Part shown: positions 1 through 6,025 of the stretch, one piece after another
Numbering within the stretch: position 1 is the stretch's first letter
How the letters are laid out: each line of letters starts with the position of its first letter
Assembly: GCA_913020625.1 (NCBI GenBank)
Contig: CAJVZX010000028.1
Location: forward strand, 1-9,393
Reading direction: 5' to 3'
Length of the DNA: 9,393 nt
Origin: an uncultured Pelagibacterales bacterium
Lineage (GTDB): Bacteria; Pseudomonadota; Alphaproteobacteria; Pelagibacterales; Pelagibacteraceae
Notes under the pieces: model-generated
The model's input: only the letters and a program-made list of their open reading frames with translations
The model's database searches: none
Told to the model about the DNA's origin: nothing
Position numbers and translations under genes: made by a program

Positions 1-1
1 T

Positions 2-364
2 CAAAGTTCCTCAACTTGGAGTAGTTTTTCTGGCTCATTAACTAAATTAGCTAAATATCGGACTTCTATTCCTTCTATTAGAGGATCTAGGTATTTTGGC
101 CCATCTCAAATGAGTTTTTTTAATTTATTGAAACATTCTTTATCAATTATTGCAGTTTTTAAAAAAACAGTGATTATTAGATCTATTATTTTTTTGTTGG
201 TTTATCTTTTTTTTACTTATCAATCTTTGTCAATAATTACTGTAATTCCAGTATTTTTAGCCCTTATTTTAATTTTTTCTGTCATCTCACTTTCTAATCG
301 CGAAAATTTGGATGAATTAAATAATTCATTAAATAATATTCAGGATGTTGAAACTCTTAAATAG
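2..364 (+). CDS. Membrane protein C-terminus, probably a family 2 glycosyltransferase (5' partial)
   Basis: The frame is open from the left edge (first whole codon at base 2) to TAG at 362-364, giving about 120 residues of a protein that begins outside the window. The internal ATG at 110 is unlikely to be the true start, because the 36 codons before it read as normal protein. Visible residues 25-53 contain an Arg/Gly/Ser-rich stretch (IRGSRYFGPSQMSF) followed by an amphipathic segment. Two hydrophobic segments follow (about 57-73 and 76-97), then a polar tail. As I recall the family, an RG-x-R-x-x-G-x-S-x-M motif before one or two C-terminal membrane helices is typical of membrane-anchored GT2 glycosyltransferases of the dolichol/polyprenyl-phosphate sugar type. 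The catalytic GT-A domain would lie upstream and is not visible, so the function is inferred from the tail alone. The stop overlaps the convergent umuC stop by 8 bases. Confidence 0.6.
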   Translation, partial: QSSSTWSSFSGSLTKLAKYRTSIPSIRGSRYFGPSQMSFFNLLKHSLSIIAVFKKTVIIRSIIFLLVYLFFTYQSLSIITVIPVFLALILIFSVISLSNRENLDELNNSLNNIQDVETLK

Positions 365-1637
365 CTCTCACTGTTGGTAGGCAATAAAAATCTGAAGTAT
401 CAATTTTTGAGAAATATTCTTTTTTCAAGTTAGACTTTTTGTGAAAACCTGCGTCCGCCAAACTCAAAGTTGAACGACCATACTTAAGATTTGTATAATC
501 AATAGATTTCATTAGATTTTTAATTTTATTTTCCTTTATGGAAGAAAATAAATTTTCATTATTTTCTAAATTCGATAATCCTGACAAAATTATTCCAGAT
601 TTTTGATATCTAAAACTTTCTTTAAAAATATAATCTAATGCAATTAATGCAGTTTTTACTATTTCAAGACTATTATCGGTAGCGATTGGAAAATCTATAG
701 TTTTAGAGTTTGAATAGTATTTTCCTTTATTTTGAAATGGACTTGTTCTGATAAAAACTGTAATCGATTTAGTTAGCAAAGACTCAGATCTTATTTTTTC
801 TGAGGCATTTAAACAATGAGCAACAATAGATTCTTTTAATTCTTGGAAATTTTCTACTTTTTTTCCAAAAGATCTTGACACACAGCAACTTTTTCTTTTT
901 GTTTGATGTATTTCTAAATCAATACAAGAAATTCCTCTTAATTCCATTGCTGTTCTTGAGCTCAAAACATTGGAACTTTTTTTAATCCAAGTATTTGAAA
1001 CATTCTTTAGTTGTTTAGCGTTATTAATGCCATTTTTAATATAAAATTTAGTTAGTTGCTTTCCAACACCCCAAACATCATTAATATTTATTTTTTCTAG
1101 AATAGGATCAATATTTTTTTTTTCTACTAAACTTACCACTCCTGACTTTTCTTTTTTTGCAATGTGATTTGCAATTTTACTTAAAGTTTTAGTAGTTGCT
1201 ATGCCAATGCTAGTTGGTATTCCTGTCCACTCCAATATCGTATTTCTAATTTTTTTAACAAAAAGTTCTACTAAATCATTGGGAAAACTTGTTAAATCTA
1301 AGAAAGCCTCATCTATGGAATAAATTTCTATTTCTGAAGTAAAATATTTTAAAGTTCTCATTACTCTTCTGGATATGTCACCATATAAAGAATAGTTTGA
1401 AGAAAATACATGAACATTATTTTTTACAATTATATCTTTAGCTTTGAAATATGGATCACCCATTTTTATTCCAAGATCTTTTGCCTCGTTAGATCTTGAA
1501 ATTATACAACCGTCATTATTTGATAAAACAATAACAGGCTTTTTGATTAATGATGGTTTAAACAATCTTTCACACGAAACATAAAAAGAATTACAATCAA
1601 CTAATGCTATTTTTTTAGTAAGCTGAGTGGATGACAT
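357..1637 (-). CDS. umuC: UmuC, catalytic subunit of DNA polymerase V (Y-family)
   Basis: Error-prone Y-family translesion polymerase that, with UmuD' and RecA, copies past DNA damage. At 426 residues it is close to the 422 of E. coli UmuC. Motif I (ALVDCNSFYVSCERLF) supplies metal ligand D14 and probable steric-gate Y19. SIDEAFLD supplies D109 and E110. GIPTSIGIATTKTLSKIA is the conserved palm segment, and a helix-hairpin-helix-like DVWGVGKQL segment follows. The little-finger domain lies roughly at 235-350. NENLF at 360-364 sits where E. coli UmuC has its beta-clamp motif QLNLF, with Q replaced by N. The C-terminus (GRSTLSLADAG...) is UmuC-like rather than DinB-like. The ATG lies inside the end of umuD (23-base overlap), so the two are translationally coupled. 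No closer alternative start exists. The 3' end overlaps the facing gene by 8 bases. The coding strand carries an A10 run (1114-1123). Confidence 0.95.
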   Translation of the reverse strand: MSSTQLTKKIALVDCNSFYVSCERLFKPSLIKKPVIVLSNNDGCIISRSNEAKDLGIKMGDPYFKAKDIIVKNNVHVFSSNYSLYGDISRRVMRTLKYFTSEIEIYSIDEAFLDLTSFPNDLVELFVKKIRNTILEWTGIPTSIGIATTKTLSKIANHIAKKEKSGVVSLVEKKNIDPILEKININDVWGVGKQLTKFYIKNGINNAKQLKNVSNTWIKKSSNVLSSRTAMELRGISCIDLEIHQTKRKSCCVSRSFGKKVENFQELKESIVAHCLNASEKIRSESLLTKSITVFIRTSPFQNKGKYYSNSKTIDFPIATDNSLEIVKTALIALDYIFKESFRYQKSGIILSGLSNLENNENLFSSIKENKIKNLMKSIDYTNLKYGRSTLSLADAGFHKKSNLKKEYFSKIDTSDFYCLPTVRAI

Positions 1638-2010
1638 AAGTTACAACTCCCCAAATAAAAACTTCTGAATTTTCACCTATAATAATTTTATCGTTAAGGT
1701 TTTTAGGTTCAGAGGATAAGAAATGTAAATTTTTTTCTTTTATAAAACTTTTTACTACAAGCTCATCATGAACATTAGCAATAACAGTTGAAAAATTTTT
1801 TGGTTTTAAACTTTTATCAACTATCAAAAGATCCCCATCATAAATACCAACATTCGACATAGATTTTCCCTGCACTCTTATGACAAAGGTAGCGGGTGTG
1901 TTTTTGATTAAATGAATATTAAGATCGATGTCTTCCTCTATATAATCAGTTGCTGGAGACGGAAAACCAGCACCGGCCTTATGTAAATAGAAAGGTAGAG
2001 TTAATTTCAT
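1615..2010 (-). CDS. umuD: UmuD, self-cleaving accessory subunit of DNA polymerase V
   Basis: S24 (LexA-like) peptidase fold protein of 131 residues, cleaved with RecA help to UmuD', the active partner of UmuC. The cleavage region reads AGAGFPSPATDYIEEDIDLN, placing the scissile bond at Ala14-Gly15. E. coli UmuD has Cys24-Gly25, so this Ala-Gly bond is LexA-like. Catalytic Ser50 lies in GKSMSNVGIYDGDLLIVD and general base Lys87 in VVKSF. The spacings Gly15-Ser50 (35) and Ser50-Lys87 (37) equal those of E. coli. There is no N-terminal DNA-binding domain, so it is not LexA. The N-terminal arm is about 10 residues shorter than in E. coli; the ATG at 2010 is preferred because a promoter and SOS box end just 3 bases ahead of it. 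No Shine-Dalgarno is evident. It is first in the operon with umuC. Confidence 0.95.
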   Translation of the reverse strand: MKLTLPFYLHKAGAGFPSPATDYIEEDIDLNIHLIKNTPATFVIRVQGKSMSNVGIYDGDLLIVDKSLKPKNFSTVIANVHDELVVKSFIKEKNLHFLSSEPKNLNDKIIIGENSEVFIWGVVTYVIHSAY

Positions 2011-2013
2011 AAT

Positions 2014-2028
2014 GTTCTTATTTTGTTC
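2014..2028 (-). promoter_or_regulatory. SOS box (LexA operator) of umuDC
   Basis: The plus strand reads GTTC-TTATTTT-GTTC, an exact match to the direct-repeat LexA operator GTTC-N7-GTTC described for alphaproteobacteria. On the gene's own strand it reads GAAC-AAAATAA-GAAC. It lies directly after a consensus -10 and ends 3 bases before the umuD ATG, so a bound repressor would cover the transcription start. Damage-inducible control of umuDC is inferred from the site and its position; no lexA gene is in this window. Confidence 0.8.
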
Positions 2029-2029
2029 T

Positions 2030-2035
2030 ATTATA
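2030..2035 (-). promoter_or_regulatory. -10 element of the umuDC promoter
   Basis: The minus strand carries a perfect TATAAT here, 20 bases upstream of the umuD ATG, immediately followed by the SOS box. It predicts a start near 2022-2024 and a leader of only about 13 bases. The -35 is uncertain: TTGACT at 2048-2053 looks good in sequence but sits only 12 bases away, too close for a normal spacer. The TATAAT in this AT-rich DNA is supported mainly by its position against the operator. Confidence 0.55.
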
Positions 2036-2061
2036 TATTTAGGGCATAGTCAATAGGTTGT

Positions 2062-2099
2062 GTTTTGAGTCCAAACCTGAATCATAAATGAATCAAAAC
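2062..2099. repeat. Inverted repeat plus 11-bp tandem repeat in the umuD/GFA divergent region
   Basis: GTTTTGAGTC (2062-2071) and GAATCAAAAC (2090-2099) are inverted copies with one mismatch, separated by 18 bases. Within the same stretch TGAATCA occurs twice in direct orientation (2078-2084 and 2089-2095), one helical turn (11 bp) apart, as part of an imperfect 11-bp tandem repeat. The arrangement could bind a dimeric regulator controlling one or both divergent genes. No family-specific operator was recognised, and AT-rich DNA yields such repeats by chance. Confidence 0.35.
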
Positions 2100-2130
2100 A
2101 AGAACATCTAAAATAAATCTAACTATGGTG

Positions 2131-2161
2131 TGGACAACTATAGCTATTACCAAGGTATAAA
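2131..2161 (+). promoter_or_regulatory. Weak candidate promoter for the GFA-kinase-tolC genes
   Basis: TGGACA (2131-2136) resembles a -35 and TATAAA (2156-2161) a -10. The 19-base spacer is longer than the ideal 17, so the pair is doubtful. A start near 2168 would leave a leader of about 25 bases. No Shine-Dalgarno precedes the ATG at 2193. An 8-bp palindrome ATAGCTAT (2140-2147) lies in the spacer. Some promoter must lie in 2011-2192, because the upstream gene is divergent. Confidence 0.25.
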
Positions 2162-2192
2162 AATCATGCTAAAAAATTTAAATAAAAAATAA

Positions 2193-2558
2193 ATGAAAAA
2201 ATTAACTTGTCACTGTGGTGGAATAGAAATTGAAGTAAATGTACCCGATCCTTTTACAAAGGTTATCAGATGTAATTGTTCATTATGTAAAAGAAGAGGA
2301 GCCATAATGACGATGGTTGGTCCAGATGATTTAAAAATTATTAAAGGTAAAGAACTACTTAAACTTTATCAATTCCATACCAAGACTGCCAAACATTATT
2401 TCTGTTCTAATTGTGGAGTTTATACTCATCATAATACAAGAGCCAATCCAATTATGTATGGGGTTAATGTAGCATGTTTAGAGGGCGTAGATCCTTTTGA
2501 ATTAGAAAATGTAAGTGTGAATGATGGTAAAAATCATCCTCTTGATCAAAAGAAATAA
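2193..2558 (+). CDS. GFA/CENP-V family zinc protein (glutathione-dependent formaldehyde-activating enzyme-like)
   Basis: Small 121-residue protein of the Mss4-like GFA family, whose founding member binds glutathione and promotes formation of S-hydroxymethylglutathione from formaldehyde. Zinc-ligand motifs appear in the family order: CHC (C6, C8), CNCSLC (C27, C29, C32) and FCSNCG (C71, C74). A terminal DGKNHPLD segment (111-118) also matches many members. The length is typical. Many family members have unknown substrates, so the formaldehyde role is a family-based possibility only. The neighbouring glycerate kinase-like gene fits a C1/C2 metabolism theme but does not establish it. It is the first gene of a co-directional run, 23 bases ahead of the kinase. 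The ATG at 2193 is chosen because the first Cys motif begins at residue 6. Confidence 0.85.
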   Translation: MKKLTCHCGGIEIEVNVPDPFTKVIRCNCSLCKRRGAIMTMVGPDDLKIIKGKELLKLYQFHTKTAKHYFCSNCGVYTHHNTRANPIMYGVNVACLEGVDPFELENVSVNDGKNHPLDQKK

Positions 2559-2581
2559 AATATCATAAAGATTTAATTAAA

Positions 2582-3505
2582 ATGTCTAAAAATAATTGTT
2601 TCAAACATGTTGCAAAAAAATGTTTTAGATATTTTAAAAAACAAGAAACTAAAAAAGAAAAATTTAAAAATAAGAAAAAAATGTTATTAAATTACTTAAT
2701 TCCATTGAGTTTTTGGATTAATGAAAAATCAAATCAATATTCTAATACTTATTTTTTAGGCCTTTCAGGAGGTCAGGGAGCAGGTAAAACAACTATAACT
2801 AGTTTACTAAACATAATTTTAACTAATTATTTTAAAAAAAAAGTTTGCATTTTTTCAATAGATGATTTTTATAAAACTCTTAACGATCGTAAAAAATTGT
2901 CAAAAAAAATACATCCTTTGTTGAAAACCAGAGGAGTTCCAGGCACTCATGATATAAAATTTATCATTAATTATTTAAAAAAAATTAAATTAAAAAAAAA
3001 TAAAGTAATTTCATTACCGATATTTGATAAATCAATTGATGATAGGGCAATAAAATCAAAATGGAAAAAAATTAATTATATTCCGGACATTATAATCCTA
3101 GAGGGCTGGTGTGTGGGAGCAAAACCTCAAAGTAATAAATTATTAAATAAAGCGGTTAATATTTTAGAAAAAAAAGAAGATTTAAATTTTAAATGGAGAA
3201 ATTATGTTAACAAACAATTGAAAAATAAATATAAGTACTTATTTAATAAAATGAATGACATTATTTACATGAAGGTGCCTAATTTTAGTTCATTACAAAA
3301 ATGGAGACTTAAACAAGAAAATAAACTAAGACTCAAAAATATTAAAAAGAAATTTAAAATTATGACAAATTCGGAAGTTTTAAAATTTATGATGACTTAT
3401 CAAAGAGTTACTCAGCAAATGTTTAAAGATTTACCAAAAATTGCCTCAATTGTTTTAAATCTTAGTAAAAATCATCAAATTAAAAATATAAGATACATAA
3501 AATAA
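2582..3505 (+). CDS. P-loop kinase resembling D-glycerate 3-kinase (plant-type GLYK)
   Basis: 307-residue P-loop kinase. Walker A is GGQGAGKT (63-70), followed by SIDDFYKT (92-99), RGVPGTHD (117-124), PIFDKSIDDRA (146-156) and ILEGWCVG (172-179), then a late WRLKQE segment (about 260-265). This order matches plant and cyanobacterial D-glycerate 3-kinase, which makes 3-phosphoglycerate from glycerate and ATP, the last step of glycolate recycling. Related kinases such as uridine kinase and pantothenate kinase share the P-loop and DDFY but not the RG-x-x-G-T-H-D/EGW pattern. The substrate is inferred from resemblance. Roughly 20% of residues are Lys, and 13 of the first 33 are Lys with no recognisable domain, so Met34 could be the true start. 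An A9 run lies at 2992-3000. Its stop is immediately followed by the tolC ATG, indicating co-transcription. Confidence 0.8.
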   Translation: MSKNNCFKHVAKKCFRYFKKQETKKEKFKNKKKMLLNYLIPLSFWINEKSNQYSNTYFLGLSGGQGAGKTTITSLLNIILTNYFKKKVCIFSIDDFYKTLNDRKKLSKKIHPLLKTRGVPGTHDIKFIINYLKKIKLKKNKVISLPIFDKSIDDRAIKSKWKKINYIPDIIILEGWCVGAKPQSNKLLNKAVNILEKKEDLNFKWRNYVNKQLKNKYKYLFNKMNDIIYMKVPNFSSLQKWRLKQENKLRLKNIKKKFKIMTNSEVLKFMMTYQRVTQQMFKDLPKIASIVLNLSKNHQIKNIRYIK

Positions 3506-4801
3506 ATGAAAAAATTTTTACTATTTATATTAATAAACATTTTTTTAATTTGTAATGCAAATGCAATTACTTTAATTGAAGCTATAAAAGAAGCTTACGA
3601 TAATAATCCAAAATTGAATGCTGAAAGAGAAAATTTAAAAATATCTAAGGAAAATATTAATATATCAAAAAGTAATTTTTTACCTACTGTTACAATTTCA
3701 GGATACAAGAGCGCAGAAAATACATCTAAATTAACAAATAGAAGTGGTGAAGATGCCAGCAAAGATGATGTTAACCCACTACAAACATCTATATTGGTTG
3801 AACAAAAATTATATGACCAAAGTAGAAAACCTGATTTAGAAAAAAATGAAATAGGTCTAGAAATAGCTAGACTAAAATTAAAAAAAGTAGAACAAGAAAT
3901 TATTTATGAGTCCGTAGAGGCTTACACCGATCTAGTATTAAATAATAAAAAATTAAAAATAAATTTATTAAATGTAAGTCTTTTAGAAAGACAGGTAGAA
4001 ACTGATAGAGCAAGATTAGAAAAAGGAGAAATAAATTTAACTGATGTTGCACAATCTGAAGCTTCATTGGCAGGAGCAAATGCAAAGCTAATTCAAGTTC
4101 GAAATGATATTGTTACAAGCAAATTAATTTATGAGAAAACAATAGGTAAAATAAATAATAGTGAAGAAGTAAATGAAAGTTATGTATTTAAATATAAACT
4201 TCCTAATAACCTTAAAGAAGCAAATATAATTTCAAAACAGTTTAGTCCAGAATTAAATATTGTAAAGTTGGAGTTAGAGCAAGCAAACAAAGATGTGGCC
4301 ATTGCAAAATCTGATTTATCTCCATCGGCCACACTATCTTTTCAAGCAACACAAACTGATGATACAAGTTCAACTTATGATGAAAGTGATAAAGAAACTT
4401 TAAAGGCCACAGTATCTTGGCCATTTTCTTTAGGCGGAAAAAATTTATCTAGTTTAAGAAAAAATAAATCATTAAGAGATCAAAAAGCATTATTGTTAGA
4501 AGATGCTAAAAGATCTAATGAAACTTTAGTATCAAGCGCATGGTCAAATTTTAAATCATCTAAAAGTTTATTAAATTCTATTAGAGTACAGGTCAAAGCA
4601 GCAGAAATTGCTAATGAGGGAATTTCAATTGAATATGAGTCTGGACTTGGAAGATCAACTTTAGATGTTATCCAATCTAATTCTATTTTACTTGATGCAA
4701 AAAATAACCTTGCCACTTCCCAAAGAAATCATTTTTTATCTCAATATAAGCTTTTGCTCGCATTAGGTCAGTTAACAGCATTAAATTTGAGCCTTAATTA
4801 G
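3506..4801 (+). CDS. tolC: TolC-family outer-membrane efflux/secretion channel
   Basis: Outer-membrane component of tripartite export systems. Trimers form a beta-barrel in the outer membrane and a long periplasmic alpha-helical tunnel that docks with a membrane-fusion protein and an inner-membrane pump. The protein has 431 residues. A Sec signal peptide is visible at 1-20 (Lys-Lys, hydrophobic core, ANA before the predicted cut). Two structural repeats follow, each with long coiled-coil helices: one starts at TLIEAIKEAYDNNPKL with LPTVTISG, the other at about 250 (SPELNIVKLELEQA, then SPSATLSFQA). ATVSWPFSLGG precedes the last helices, with GLGRSTLDVIQS near the end. No pump or fusion-protein gene adjoins it, so the partner is unknown and the symbol is family-level. 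The ATG directly abuts the kinase stop without a Shine-Dalgarno, suggesting translational coupling. Confidence 0.88.
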   Translation: MKKFLLFILINIFLICNANAITLIEAIKEAYDNNPKLNAERENLKISKENINISKSNFLPTVTISGYKSAENTSKLTNRSGEDASKDDVNPLQTSILVEQKLYDQSRKPDLEKNEIGLEIARLKLKKVEQEIIYESVEAYTDLVLNNKKLKINLLNVSLLERQVETDRARLEKGEINLTDVAQSEASLAGANAKLIQVRNDIVTSKLIYEKTIGKINNSEEVNESYVFKYKLPNNLKEANIISKQFSPELNIVKLELEQANKDVAIAKSDLSPSATLSFQATQTDDTSSTYDESDKETLKATVSWPFSLGGKNLSSLRKNKSLRDQKALLLEDAKRSNETLVSSAWSNFKSSKSLLNSIRVQVKAAEIANEGISIEYESGLGRSTLDVIQSNSILLDAKNNLATSQRNHFLSQYKLLLALGQLTALNLSLN

Positions 4802-4839
4802 ACCCTTATTTAATAAGAAAAATGTGCATAAAAATAATA

Positions 4840-4867
4840 TTGATAAAAAGAACAAAATGTGTACATT
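4840..4867 (+). promoter_or_regulatory. Candidate recA promoter
   Basis: TTGATA (4840-4845, five of six matches to the -35 consensus) and TACATT (4862-4867, four of six to the -10) are 16 bases apart and predict a start near 4874, about 39 bases ahead of the recA ATG. The SOS-like box lies in the spacer and touches the -10, so repressor and RNA polymerase would compete. Other -35/-10 pairs can be drawn in this AT-rich gap. Confidence 0.45.
4850..4864 (+). promoter_or_regulatory. SOS box-like LexA operator of recA
   Basis: GAAC-AAAATGT-GTAC is one base off the GAAC-N7-GAAC form of the alphaproteobacterial SOS box. Extended by three bases, GAACAAAATGTGTACATT matches 15 of 18 positions of the umuD site read on its own strand (GAACAAAATAAGAACATT). 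It sits 48 bases ahead of recA, within the best promoter candidate. LexA control of recA is established in many bacteria; here it is inferred from the sequence match. Confidence 0.65.
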
Positions 4868-4900
4868 TAAATACATGATTCGAATTATAAATATTAACAA

Positions 4901-4907
4901 AAAAGGG
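4901..4907 (+). promoter_or_regulatory. recA ribosome binding site
   Basis: AAAAGGG ends five bases before the recA ATG at 4913. It is the clearest purine-rich Shine-Dalgarno-like site in a window where most starts have none, and it supports this start even though the protein is about 16 residues longer at the N-terminus than E. coli RecA. Confidence 0.5.
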
Positions 4908-4912
4908 TTAAA

Positions 4913-6025
4913 ATGATTAAAAACAACCTAAAAATCGTGAAAACAAATAAAAGCCAAGAAGCTGAAAACAAAGAAAAAAGTAAAGCTTTAGATGCAGCTA
5001 TAAGTCAAATTACGGATAACTTTGGAAAAGGATCAGTAATGAAGCTTGGTCAACAAGCTGCAATAGATATTGATTCAATTTCTACAGGTTCATTAAGTTT
5101 AGATTTGGCTTTAGGAATAGGTGGGCTTCCAAAAGGAAGAGTAATTGAAATTTATGGACCCGAGTCATCTGGAAAAACGACCTTAGCATTACAAGTTGTT
5201 GCAGAGGCGCAAAAAACAGGTGGAATTTGTGCATTTGTGGATGCTGAACATGCTTTAGATCCAATATATGCTAAGAAACTAGGAGTACAGACAGAAGAAC
5301 TTTTAATTTCTCAACCCGATACAGGAGAACAAGCTTTAGAAATAGCTGATACATTAATTAAATCGGGATCAATATCTGTATTAGTTGTGGATTCAGTTGC
5401 AGCATTAACCCCAAGAGCAGAAATAGAAGGTGAAATGGGCGATCATCATGTGGGTTTACAATCAAGATTGATGAGTCAAGCTTTAAGAAAACTAACTAGT
5501 TCGATATCAAAAACTAACACAATGGTAATTTTTATTAATCAAATAAGAATGAAAATTGGTGTTATGTTTGGTAATCCTGAAACAACATCAGGAGGTAACG
5601 CATTAAAATTTTATTCATCAGTTAGAATGGATATTAGAAGAATAGGAGCCATAAAAGATAAAGATGAAATAATAGGTAATTCTACCAGAGTTAAAGTAGT
5701 AAAAAATAAAGTTTCACCACCATTTAAAGTTGTAGAATTTGATTTGATGTATGGAAAAGGAATAAGCAAAACTGGAGAGTTAATAGATTTGGGCGCTAAA
5801 GCAGAGATAGTCGAAAAAGCAGGAGCTTGGTATGCTTATAAAGGAGAAAAAATAGGACAGGGAAGAGAAAATGCTAAAATTTATTTAGAAAAAAATCCTA
5901 AAGTGGCTGCAGAAATAGAAATGACTATAAGAGAAAAAGCGGGAATAATATCTAAAAAAATTGAAGGAAATCCTCTAGAAAAAAATAGCAAAGAATTACC
6001 TAAAGAAGAAATTAAAAAAGATTAG
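4913..6025 (+). CDS. recA: RecA, recombinase and SOS co-protease
   Basis: ATP-dependent strand-exchange protein for homologous recombination. Its filament on single-stranded DNA also triggers self-cleavage of LexA-type repressors and UmuD and activates polymerase V. Walker A is GPESSGKT (82-89), an offset of +16 from E. coli. FVDAEHALDP and LLISQPDTGEQALEI are the usual core segments. LVVDSVAALTPRAEIEGEMGD covers Walker B and loop L1, and NQIRMKIGVMFGNPETTSGGNALKFY covers loop L2. At 370 residues it is slightly longer than E. coli RecA (353), through a Lys/Asn-rich N-terminal extension. The C-terminal tail alternates Glu and Lys instead of being strongly acidic. It is transcribed apart from tolC, with its own SOS-like promoter, and ends 24 bases before the stem of an intrinsic terminator. 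Confidence 0.98.
   Translation: MIKNNLKIVKTNKSQEAENKEKSKALDAAISQITDNFGKGSVMKLGQQAAIDIDSISTGSLSLDLALGIGGLPKGRVIEIYGPESSGKTTLALQVVAEAQKTGGICAFVDAEHALDPIYAKKLGVQTEELLISQPDTGEQALEIADTLIKSGSISVLVVDSVAALTPRAEIEGEMGDHHVGLQSRLMSQALRKLTSSISKTNTMVIFINQIRMKIGVMFGNPETTSGGNALKFYSSVRMDIRRIGAIKDKDEIIGNSTRVKVVKNKVSPPFKVVEFDLMYGKGISKTGELIDLGAKAEIVEKAGAWYAYKGEKIGQGRENAKIYLEKNPKVAAEIEMTIREKAGIISKKIEGNPLEKNSKELPKEEIKKD

Noticed and set aside
1615..2010. Calling the S24 peptidase gene lexA
   Set aside because: There is no N-terminal helix-turn-helix, the cleavage site lies at residue 14, and it is fused operonically to umuC, so it is umuD.
2048..2053. TTGACT on the minus strand as the -35 of umuDC
   Set aside because: It is only 12 bases from the TATAAT; no spacer of normal length links it to a good -10, so it was not annotated as an element.
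3506..3565. Lipoprotein signal in the TolC protein (Cys16 near the hydrophobic core)
   Set aside because: The residues before Cys16 (L-I) do not fit a lipobox, which needs a small residue at -1, and a good ANA cut for signal peptidase I follows.
3900..4716. Minus-strand open frames of 60-78 codons inside tolC
   Set aside because: They lie wholly inside the well-supported tolC frame, have no recognisable motifs and look like reverse-strand shadows of low-complexity AT-rich coding DNA.
4805..4817. CTTATT-T-AATAAG inverted repeat after tolC as a terminator
   Set aside because: It is short, all A/T except the outer pair, has almost no loop and is followed by an A run, not T. It would not terminate tolC transcription.
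5082..5264. Minus-strand 60-codon frame inside recA
   Set aside because: It lies over the conserved Walker A region of recA and has no family resemblance, so it is a shadow frame.
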